Assembly (NCBI GenBank): GCA_903932545.1 | Contig: CAIZGT010000197.1 | Coordinates: 1 to 8,804, forward strand | Origin: an uncultured Rhodospirillales bacterium | GTDB taxonomy: Bacteria; Pseudomonadota; Alphaproteobacteria; Acetobacterales; Acetobacteraceae | DNA length: 8,804 nt | Direction of reading: 5' to 3' | In this document: positions 1 through 5,551 of the stretch, one piece after another | Position numbering within the stretch: position 1 is the stretch's first letter | Layout: each line of letters opens with the position of its first letter | Position numbers and translations under genes: made by a program | The notes under the pieces: generated by a model | Seen by the model: only the letters and a program-made list of their open reading frames with translations | Told to the model about the DNA's origin: nothing | Database searches by the model: none

Positions 1-714
1 CAAGTGCCGCTCGAACTCGCCACGAATTATGCGGCAGAAGATACCGACGTTACACTGCGCCTATGGCAGGTCCTCAAGCCGCGCCTGCTTCGGGAACAAG
101 CGCTTAACATCTACGAGCAGCTTGAACGTCGCCTTGTGCCCGTGCTTCTCGATATTGAGGATGCTGGCATCAAGGTCGATAAAGACGACCTGCAAGCAAT
201 GTCCATCGACTTTGCCGCGCGCATGGCGGTGATGGAAACCGAGGCCCATGCCTTGGCAGGCGAGGCGTTCAATCTGGGCTCACCCAAGCAACTTGGCGAA
301 ATCCTGTTCGATAAGATGGCGATCAAGGGCGGCAAACGGATGAAAACCGGCGCGTGGGGCACCGATGCTTCGGTGCTGCAAGACCTCGCTGATCAGGGTA
401 TCGAACTGCCCGCCAAAATTCTCGAATGGCGACAGCTGGCCAAGCTGAAATCGACTTATGCGGACGCGTTGGTCGAGCAAATCGACCCAGCGGACGGGCG
501 TGTTCACACCAGCTACGCCCAAGCCATCGCAGCGACGGGACGCCTGTCTTCTACCGACCCCAATTCACAACAAGATCCGACTGCCCCAAGACTGCGGCGT
601 GTTTCTCGATCAGCTTCTGATCTTCCATCAGCAAGAATGGAAGAAAGGCCAACCCGTATTGTCGGGCGATTTGGATTGTCTCGGCTTGGGCGATCCCGAG
701 CGAGACCAGAATGA
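1..714 (+). CDS. polA: DNA polymerase I fragment, open at the 5' edge and truncated at the 3' end
   Basis: The frame is open from base 1, so the gene begins before the window. The start of the translation carries the exonuclease III motif of the 3'-5' proofreading domain (Y-A-A-E-D-T-D followed by V-T-L-R-L-W). Next comes the beginning of the family A polymerase domain: the F-N-L-G-S-P-K-Q-L segment, the G-A-W-G-T-D-A-S-V-L segment, the L-A-K-L-K-S-T-Y helix, and T-G-R-L-S-S-T-D-P-N at 535-564. In intact enzymes this is followed by L-Q-N-I-P-I-R and then the catalytic palm motifs (D-Y-S-Q-I-E-L-R and later). Here similarity stops at about 564. The remaining 50 or so codons to the TGA at 712-714 are antisense to a transporter gene and look nothing like a polymerase. 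The fragment therefore lacks all polymerase catalytic residues. The family assignment is firm; the tail is a junction artefact or a rearrangement product. Confidence 0.9.
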   Translation, partial: QVPLELATNYAAEDTDVTLRLWQVLKPRLLREQALNIYEQLERRLVPVLLDIEDAGIKVDKDDLQAMSIDFAARMAVMETEAHALAGEAFNLGSPKQLGEILFDKMAIKGGKRMKTGAWGTDASVLQDLADQGIELPAKILEWRQLAKLKSTYADALVEQIDPADGRVHTSYAQAIAATGRLSSTDPNSQQDPTAPRLRRVSRSASDLPSARMEERPTRIVGRFGLSRLGRSRARPE

Positions 715-745
715 GCCAAAATGCCAAGCTGAATATGCGAAACAT
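551..745 (-). pseudogene. 3'-truncated ABC transporter substrate-binding protein (N-terminal piece)
   Basis: Starting at the ATG at 745, the - strand encodes a Sec signal peptide (M-F-R-I-F-S-L followed by a hydrophobic core, cleavage expected after A-Q-A). The mature start E-T-I-Q-I-A-R-Q-Y-G-L-A-F-L-P and then L-M-E-D-Q-K-L-I-E-K-H-A is the typical first beta strand and helix of NMT1/SsuA/TauA-like periplasmic binding proteins. Coding similarity ends at about 557; the in-frame TAG at 551-553 lies in polA sequence. About 64 residues of a usual 320-340 remain. It differs in sequence from the two full-length binding proteins in this window. It starts 64 bases after the end of the cyclodeaminase-family gene in the same direction, so it could be the next gene of that operon. 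The frame also extends upstream to a TTG at 790, but the signal peptide fits the ATG at 745. Confidence 0.72.
556..575. other. Breakpoint joining polA to a transporter gene
   Basis: Left of about 564 the + strand encodes DNA polymerase I; right of about 557 the - strand encodes the start of a periplasmic binding protein. The overlap, ACCCCAAT at 557-564, can be read by both: Asp-Pro-Asn of polA, and Asn-Trp-Gly of the binding protein. This looks like microhomology at a join. The first codons after it (S-Q-Q-D-P) still partly resemble the expected polA continuation (L-Q-N-I-P), so the shared patch may be imperfect and longer. No target-site duplication, insertion-sequence end or att core is visible. 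Either a genomic deletion/inversion or a chimeric assembly or amplification product would give this picture. Confidence 0.7.
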
Positions 746-768
746 AATCGCCCCGATTGGTGATGCGC

Positions 769-778
769 TGCTTAAGCA
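769..778. promoter_or_regulatory. Perfect 10-base palindrome upstream of the truncated binding-protein gene
   Basis: TGCTTAAGCA is a perfect palindrome in the 64-base gap between the cyclodeaminase-family gene and the ATG at 745. It could be half of an operator or simply chance. The same gap contains GCTTGCTAAA on the - strand (about 783-792), which resembles sequence ahead of the PuuE-like gene. No convincing -35/-10 pair was found. Confidence 0.25.
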
Positions 779-799
779 TAAGTTTAGCAAGCTTCAGGC

Positions 800-819
800 C
801 AGCGTGACTTCAGCGTGAC
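800..819. repeat. Tandem 9-base repeat at a stop codon
   Basis: CAGCGTGAC occurs twice, at 800-808 and 811-819, separated by TT. The copies straddle the stop codon (TGA, 812-810) of the cyclodeaminase-family gene. The downstream copy looks like a local duplication of the last codons. No function is evident. Confidence 0.6.
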
Positions 820-1739
820 GCGATATCGGCGGCCAAGGCGAGATCACAGCATGCCATACCTTGCACGATGGCGAACAGACGATCTGTGCTGGTGCGTGAC
901 ACTGCAATCTGACCGGCGGCCACTTGTCCGAGTTCACCGCAGACCCGCGCCTGTGCCGTCGCACGGGTGATTTCACCGCGCCGCACCCAAGCGCCGAGGC
1001 TGCCGGAGACGCAGGCGTAATCAATGTCATCGACGTAGAATTGGTCCGCCGCATTGAGCACCGAAATATCGCATTCATGCGATCCGCCCATACCGATCAG
1101 CGTGATCCCAGCGTGCAAATGATGGCTGAACAGGATTGGTTCGTTGGCGGACGTGATCGAAATTGCGGCATCCGCGCCGTCCATCGCCGCATCAATTGAG
1201 GCGAAGGGCACCACATTGTGCCGCGCGGCAAACATCTCAGCGCGCGCGGGGCGGGAGGCAACAACCCGAATTTCATGCGGGTTGAGACGGTGGCGCAGAA
1301 CGCGAACCACATGCTCGGCAATCCGCCCGGCACCGATGATGGTGATCACATCACAGCGCGCACCACGATAGGCTTCCAGCGCCACCACACCGGTGATGGC
1401 AGTGCGGACGCCATGCAGCGTGAGCATTTCCACGATGGCATAGGGGGCTGCGGTGTCCATGTTGGTGAGCAGTTGGAAATCATGCGAAATTTCGCCGGTT
1501 TCGGCTTCAAAATCCCCAACAAAGCGAAACCCCGCCACGCGCTGGTGCGGCAATTGCGCGCCCTTCACCTTCATCGCCACCATTGGCGCGGAGGGATGGC
1601 GCATCAATTGTGCGGAGGGGGTGGAAAGCACCGGCCCCATCGTGGCCGCTTGCACATAGGCATCACGGATCACGTTGTAGGCGCGGTCCAGATCGAGCAA
1701 TGCGACCGCCTCGGCATCACGGATCAGACGAAGCTTCAT
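810..1739 (-). CDS. Ornithine cyclodeaminase / mu-crystallin family NAD(P)-dependent enzyme
   Basis: The 309-residue protein has the ornithine cyclodeaminase/mu-crystallin layout. The N-terminal dimerisation/substrate part has the M-V-A-M-K-V-K-G segment at 53-60, whose lysine aligns with the substrate-binding lysine of the family, and the V-R-T-A segment at 111-114. A Rossmann NAD(P) domain follows, with the glycine motif I-I-G-A-G-R-I-A at 134-141. Family members act as ornithine cyclodeaminases, alanine or ketimine reductases, and opine-type or other imine-forming enzymes, all cytoplasmic. In ornithine cyclodeaminase the strand after the Rossmann core reads G-A-D-A-P-G-K with a catalytic Asp. 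Here the matching stretch is G-M-G-G-S-H-E-C-D, without Asp at that position, so a proline-forming deaminase is doubtful. The ATG overlaps the TGA of the upstream amidohydrolase gene (ATGA), showing translational coupling. The length is slightly below the usual 315-350. The family is certain; the substrate is not. Confidence 0.88.
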   Translation of the reverse strand: MKLRLIRDAEAVALLDLDRAYNVIRDAYVQAATMGPVLSTPSAQLMRHPSAPMVAMKVKGAQLPHQRVAGFRFVGDFEAETGEISHDFQLLTNMDTAAPYAIVEMLTLHGVRTAITGVVALEAYRGARCDVITIIGAGRIAEHVVRVLRHRLNPHEIRVVASRPARAEMFAARHNVVPFASIDAAMDGADAAISITSANEPILFSHHLHAGITLIGMGGSHECDISVLNAADQFYVDDIDYACVSGSLGAWVRRGEITRATAQARVCGELGQVAAGQIAVSRTSTDRLFAIVQGMACCDLALAADIASR

Positions 1740-2767
1740 GGCAAAGCCCTGGCGAAAGCGGCAATTAGGCTGGAGCCGGGGGGCGTTTGATGCTCCGCCC
1801 CGCCGGTGATGAAGGCGTCATTGCTGCCGAGCAGGCTCGCCAACACGCCACTTGCCGCGGCCCGCAGATGCTTGTCGGCGGGGATATCAGTGCCGTGCAT
1901 ATGCGTGGCTCGCCCGCGCAGCAGACCATCCGGGCGCATTCCGGCCTTGAGCAGCACGAGGCCGAGATCGTGTGAATTTGCGAGAACGCCGTCATCATCG
2001 AACCTGCCGCCCAAGATGCGGAGCAGCCGTCGCGCACCGCCGATATCGAGCAAATCCGCGAGCACCGCTGAGCCGACCTGCCAATTGCCCCCGGCATTGG
2101 CCGCGTTGGCGAAGACGACGATCTCAGCGCAGTCGGTTTCAGTGCCCGACATTGTCATCGCCTTGCAGCTGAACAGATTGGTATCCTCCATCGCCTGCGG
2201 CGTGATCGCGGTGGCGAGCACTTCGCCCAACGCCACCGCCACCCCCAGCGCCGCCGCACCGCGTGAGCGCCCGGTGGCGTTGGCCTGATCACGCCTGACC
2301 GGGCTTTTCACCATCACCAACGCAACGTCTTGCGCGCGCAGACCGGCGAGATGGAGCGCGTGCGCGGTGGCGACTGCCACGGCTGCAACGTGCTCGGGCG
2401 TGCCGCGTTGCTCTGATGCAATAACCGCCGATTGTGCGCATTGCATTGCCAGCCGGGCAGGGCCGGGTGCGGCCACCCCATCATCGGCCAACAGCCAACC
2501 ACCGGAACTGCCGATCCCTTCGCAGCCGACCGAGAGAATGATCTGGCAGCGCGCCAGCACCTTCTCACCACCGGCTCGCACCAAGGCGGTGCGGAACACC
2601 AACTGCGCCAATTCGCGCGACGGATCATTCAGCGTGGCCGGTCCTGGCACTTTGGCGAGAATGACGATCTGGCTTGTGGCCGCCAAATCGAGCGAGCCCA
2701 GCACCGCTGCCAGCCCCGCCGCATCCCCGGCATCTGCCACTGGGAAGGCATGCAGCGAAACCGCCAT
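1736..2767 (-). CDS. AtzD/barbiturase-family ring-opening amidohydrolase
   Basis: This 343-residue cytoplasmic protein matches the cyanuric acid hydrolase/barbiturase family, which opens six-membered cyclic imides using three internally repeated domains with Ser-Lys pairs. Visible landmarks are Lys39 with N-D-P-S-R at 47-51; Ser79 in L-S-V-G-C-E-G; Lys154 in V-M-V-K-S-P; S-R-G-A-A-A-L-G at 168-175; Ser207 in M-S-G-T-E-T-D; Lys274 in L-L-K-A; and the C-terminal G-G-A-E-H-Q at 322-327. Compared with AtzD (from memory), pairs 1 and 2 are intact. In the third domain Thr321 stands where Ser is expected, and R-G-R-A-T-H replaces R-G-M-R-H-T, removing an Arg. Substrate specificity may therefore differ from cyanurate and barbiturate. 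The start is supported by GGAGG at 2782-2778, ten bases before the ATG. The gene follows the permease by 6 bases and overlaps the next gene by an ATGA, so it is co-expressed with the transporter. Confidence 0.88.
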   Translation of the reverse strand: MAVSLHAFPVADAGDAAGLAAVLGSLDLAATSQIVILAKVPGPATLNDPSRELAQLVFRTALVRAGGEKVLARCQIILSVGCEGIGSSGGWLLADDGVAAPGPARLAMQCAQSAVIASEQRGTPEHVAAVAVATAHALHLAGLRAQDVALVMVKSPVRRDQANATGRSRGAAALGVAVALGEVLATAITPQAMEDTNLFSCKAMTMSGTETDCAEIVVFANAANAGGNWQVGSAVLADLLDIGGARRLLRILGGRFDDDGVLANSHDLGLVLLKAGMRPDGLLRGRATHMHGTDIPADKHLRAAASGVLASLLGSNDAFITGGAEHQTPPGSSLIAAFARALP

Positions 2768-2773
2768 TCAGGC

Positions 2774-3550
2774 TTAGCCTCCGATGCCGAAATCGGTTGA
2801 GCGGGTGGCCCAACTCGTCATGCGCCGCTCAATCCCGGCAAAAATCGCATACATCGCAATCCCCATCGCAGCCACCACGGCCAGACCCGCGAACACCAGC
2901 GGCATGCGAAAATTTGCCGAAGCTTGCTCCACCAGCGTGCCAATGCCGACATTAGAGGCGAGAGTTTCGGCGATCACCGAGCCAACAAAGGCCAGCGTGA
3001 TGGCGATTTTCAGTGACGCGAAAAAATACGGCATCGAGCGCGGCAGACCCACCTTGATAATGATGTCGCGCTGGCTGGCCCCCAAAGAGCGCAACACATC
3101 TTCCAATTCCGGCTCCAACGTCGCCAAGCCGATGGCAACGTTCACCGCGACGGGAAAGAAGGACAGCATAAAGGCGGTGAGGATCGCTGGTGCAGTGCCG
3201 ATCCCAAACCAGACCACCAACACCGGCACCAACGCCACTTTCGGCACCGAGTTGAAACCCACCAGCAGCGGATACAGCGCCTGATATGCCAGCCGCGACG
3301 AGCCAACAAAGACGCCGAGCAATACGCCCACCACCACCGCGATGACGAAGCCCACCAAAGTGGTCATCAGCGTGTGCTGCGCGTGGAACCAGATCGGGCC
3401 GAAGCTGGTGATCAGCGTCTCGATTACCCGGCTCGGCTTGGGTAGCACAAATTCTGGCACGCTGAACACAATGCAGCCGAATTCCCACAGCAGCAGCAAA
3501 CCCAGTAGCGTGATCACCGGCATCAATTGGCCGAGCAATTTGCGCGACAT
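2774..3550 (-). CDS. ABC transporter permease (SsuC/TauC/ThiX type)
   Basis: This 258-residue inner-membrane protein belongs to the binding-protein-dependent transport permease family. Hydrophobic stretches at about 11-31, 62-84, 91-115, 119-142, 178-198 and 217-239 give six predicted membrane segments. The cytoplasmic coupling (EAA) loop lies at about 148-175 with S-L-G-A-S-Q-R-D and a V-G-L-P-R-S-M-P stretch, as in nitrate/sulfonate/taurine/pyrimidine-precursor transporters. It would form a homodimer, because no second permease is present. Its ATG shares bases with the TGA of the ATPase gene (ATGA), and AGGTGG at 3560-3555 is a good ribosome site. It is the membrane channel for the solute caught by the neighbouring binding proteins. 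Confidence 0.93.
   Translation of the reverse strand: MSRKLLGQLMPVITLLGLLLLWEFGCIVFSVPEFVLPKPSRVIETLITSFGPIWFHAQHTLMTTLVGFVIAVVVGVLLGVFVGSSRLAYQALYPLLVGFNSVPKVALVPVLVVWFGIGTAPAILTAFMLSFFPVAVNVAIGLATLEPELEDVLRSLGASQRDIIIKVGLPRSMPYFFASLKIAITLAFVGSVIAETLASNVGIGTLVEQASANFRMPLVFAGLAVVAAMGIAMYAIFAGIERRMTSWATRSTDFGIGG
2778..2782 (-). promoter_or_regulatory. Ribosome binding site of the AtzD-like gene
   Basis: GGAGG on the - strand, ten bases before the ATG at 2767. It lies inside the last codons of the permease gene and fixes the start of the amidohydrolase. Confidence 0.65.
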
Positions 3551-4368
3551 CAGGCCACCTGCGCCGCATCAGCGGCTCCACGTTCAGTTCGGATATGCTC
3601 GCGCAATTTTTGCACCAGATGGCTGAATTCCGGCAGGAATGATGATTCGAGCGTGCGCGGGCGCGGCAATTGCACCTTGTAGCTGGCAACGATCCGACCC
3701 GGACGCGCGGACATCACATGCACAGTGTCAGCCAGATACACCGCCTCACGCAGGTCGTGCGTAACCAGGATGGTGGTGAAGCCACGCTGTATCCAGATAC
3801 CTTGCAAAACGTCCCACAACTCCTCACGCGTGAAGGCATCAAGAGCGGCGAAGGGCTCGTCAAGCATCAGCAGCGAAGGCTGGTGGATCAGCGCGCGGCA
3901 GAGTGAGGCGCGTTGCTGCATGCCGCCGGAGAGTTGCCAAGGAAATTTGCTCTCAAACCCTGCCAGCCCCACGCTTGCCAGCAACTTGCGCGCATCTTGC
4001 TGAAAACTTGCGCGCTCCCGCCCTATCCGGCTGCGATATGGCTCGACGATTTCCAGCGGCAGCATGAGATTGTCGAGCGTGGTGCGCCAGGGCAGCAACG
4101 ACGCGTTTTGAAACGCCATACCGACAATCTTTACCGGCCCACGCACCGTCTGCCCCGCCACCGACACGCTGCCCGCACTGGGAGCGAGCAGCCCGGTGAC
4201 GAGCTTCATCAACGACGATTTTCCGCAACCCGACGGCCCCACCACAGCGACAAACTCACCCGGCGCCACGGTCAGATTCAGCTGATCCACCGCAAGTGTT
4301 CCGTCAATTCCACCATAGGTGAGACGGACGCCCGCGATATCGACAAGCGGGGTTGCAGCCGCACTCAC
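3550..4368 (-). CDS. ABC transporter ATP-binding protein (SsuB/TauB/NrtD type)
   Basis: The 272-residue nucleotide-binding subunit has every ABC landmark: Walker A G-P-S-G-C-G-K-S at 44-51, Q-loop Gln87 in F-Q-N-A-S-L-L-P-W, signature L-S-G-G-M-Q-Q-R at 146-153, Walker B L-L-M-L-D-E-P ending at 172 with catalytic Glu171, D-loop A-L-D at 175-177, and switch His204 in V-T-H-D. It powers import through the adjacent permease at the inner membrane. Translation starts at a GTG (4368) overlapping the TGA of the binding-protein gene (GTGA). The frame was chosen because the N-terminal A-T-P-L-V-D-I-A-G-V-R-L-T-Y strand starts right after it. The family is clear; the substrate cannot be read from this subunit. 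Confidence 0.94.
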   Translation of the reverse strand: MSAAATPLVDIAGVRLTYGGIDGTLAVDQLNLTVAPGEFVAVVGPSGCGKSSLMKLVTGLLAPSAGSVSVAGQTVRGPVKIVGMAFQNASLLPWRTTLDNLMLPLEIVEPYRSRIGRERASFQQDARKLLASVGLAGFESKFPWQLSGGMQQRASLCRALIHQPSLLMLDEPFAALDAFTREELWDVLQGIWIQRGFTTILVTHDLREAVYLADTVHVMSARPGRIVASYKVQLPRPRTLESSFLPEFSHLVQKLREHIRTERGAADAAQVA

Positions 4369-5393
4369 GCGGGCATCCGCTCGGCCAGCGGCGGCAGGAA
4401 TTTGGTGGTATATAGCTGCTCCGGGGTGATTGGGTTGGTGATACCGTAAGCCTCCGAATTGGCGGCGATGGTGAGCGCCATCCGTGCTGGATCCACAGTG
4501 CCGAAGCCGTTGGCGCGCACATAGGGTGTGAGAATTGCCTCATTCAGCGCCATTTCAAACCGCGCCGCTTCGAGCTTGGTGTCGAACAACGGATCATAGG
4601 TCAGCACCGACTTCATCCCCGCCGCTGGGTCTTTGATCGCGTCCTTGGTGCCTGCGATGGTGGCACGCACGAAGCCGGCGACGATCTCGGGATGCGCGTT
4701 GAGATAATCCTCCCGCACGATGACCGCATTGCCGTAGAGGTTGAGACCGAACTTGGCGTAGGCCAGCGTGACGATCTGATCACGCGGCACACCAGCGGCC
4801 ACCAGATTAAAGATCGAAGTGGTCATGAAGCCGGTGATCGCATCAACCTGCCCTTGCACCAAAATCGTCTCGCGCAGATTGGGCGCGATTGATTTCCACG
4901 ACACCTTGTCCATCGCCAAATTGTTCTTCTGGGCGAACACTGGAAACAGAATCCGCCCGGCATCGGCTTCCGGCGCACCCAGGATTTTGCCTGCCAAATC
5001 GGCTGGGGTTTTGATGCCGGACTTGGCCAAGGTGATAATGGCACCCAGCGTGCGGTCAAATGCCTGATAAACCGAGATCACCCGCTTATCGGGGTTGGCT
5101 GCGTTGAACTTCACCGCTGCGTTCACGTCCGCAAAGCCGATATCGTAGGCCCCGGCGGCAATTTTTACGATTGTATCACCCGAGCCATAGCCGCGGTCGA
5201 GCTTTACGGCGAGATTTTCTTTCAGGTAATGCCCGCGCTCGATGCCCAGGGTGAAAACCGAGTGATTGCCCTGCAACGCAAAATCCGCGACGAATTTCAA
5301 CGGTATAGCAGATTGTGCGCGGGCGGTCTGCGGGGCGGCGAGGGCCGAAATTCCCAAAGCGAGGCCAGATTTGGCAAACTCTCTGCGACGCAT
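4365..5393 (-). CDS. NMT1/THI5-type ABC substrate-binding protein with Tat signal
   Basis: With the ATG at 5393 the protein has 342 residues and opens with M-R-R-R-E-F-A-K-S-G-L-A-L, a twin-arginine (Tat) export signal. A hydrophobic stretch follows, with expected cleavage after A-R-A at about residue 26. The mature part has the binding-protein fold of the NMT1/THI5/SsuA group: Q-G-N-H-S-V-F near the first strand, D-R-G-Y-G-S-G-D-T-I-V, and A-G-A-Y-D-I-G-F-A-D. This start is preferred to the ATG at 5426 because GGAGA lies six bases upstream and the Tat motif then sits at the N terminus. It is the first gene of the operon with the ATPase (GTGA overlap), permease, amidohydrolase and cyclodeaminase-family genes. 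Relatives bind pyrimidine precursors, sulfonates, nitrate and similar small solutes. It is a paralogue of the binding protein at 6459-7496. Confidence 0.9.
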   Translation of the reverse strand: MRRREFAKSGLALGISALAAPQTARAQSAIPLKFVADFALQGNHSVFTLGIERGHYLKENLAVKLDRGYGSGDTIVKIAAGAYDIGFADVNAAVKFNAANPDKRVISVYQAFDRTLGAIITLAKSGIKTPADLAGKILGAPEADAGRILFPVFAQKNNLAMDKVSWKSIAPNLRETILVQGQVDAITGFMTTSIFNLVAAGVPRDQIVTLAYAKFGLNLYGNAVIVREDYLNAHPEIVAGFVRATIAGTKDAIKDPAAGMKSVLTYDPLFDTKLEAARFEMALNEAILTPYVRANGFGTVDPARMALTIAANSEAYGITNPITPEQLYTTKFLPPLAERMPA

Positions 5394-5551
5394 GCGCTGT
5401 CTCCGTTTGAACTCTATACGACGCATCGTGACCCTGCGGCACGACGATCACAAGCTTCATGGCTCAGCAATATCCGTTCCACCACGCCGCAGTGGCTCGC
5501 CGCTTGCTAGTTTGCTAAAGAATGACGCAACCGCGCGAGGACCATTGCCAG
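5394..5551. promoter_or_regulatory. Divergent intergenic control region
   Basis: About 130-160 bases separate the two divergent transcription units and should hold both promoters. On the - strand TATAGA (5418-5413) could be a -10 element for the transporter operon, but no good -35 was found. An imperfect inverted repeat, TCGTG at 5426-5430 and CACGA at 5440-5444 with nine bases between, could be an operator. Close to the PuuE-like gene there are two near-direct repeats, CTTGCTAG (5503-5510) and TTTGCTAA (5511-5518). All of these are weak by-eye calls. No regulator gene lies in the window. Confidence 0.4.
5400..5404 (-). promoter_or_regulatory. Ribosome binding site deciding the Tat binding-protein start
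   Basis: GGAGA on the - strand, six bases before the ATG at 5393. It favours this start over the in-frame ATG at 5426 and places the twin-arginine motif at the N terminus. Confidence 0.6.

Noticed and set aside
551..575. Phage or element attachment site at the polA break
   Set aside because: There is no integrase, repeat core or insertion-sequence end nearby; simple microhomology explains the join better.
1218..1790. Long + strand open frame (190 codons) opposite the cyclodeaminase-family gene
   Set aside because: It is rich in His, Arg and Gly with no recognisable motif, and lies antisense to a gene with clear Rossmann and family motifs. It is a typical shadow frame of GC-rich coding DNA.
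2952..3689. Long - strand open frame (245 codons) across the permease and ATPase boundary
   Set aside because: It runs in another frame over two well-supported ABC genes and shows no membrane pattern or domain of its own.
3913..4449. + strand open frame of 178 codons opposite the ATPase
   Set aside because: It is antisense to a gene with complete Walker, signature and switch motifs and has low-complexity His/Arg-rich composition.
5413..5445. Sigma-70 promoter for the transporter operon using TATAGA
   Set aside because: The -10 matches only partly and no TTGACA-like -35 is found at 16-18 bases spacing; kept only as a note in the intergenic entry.
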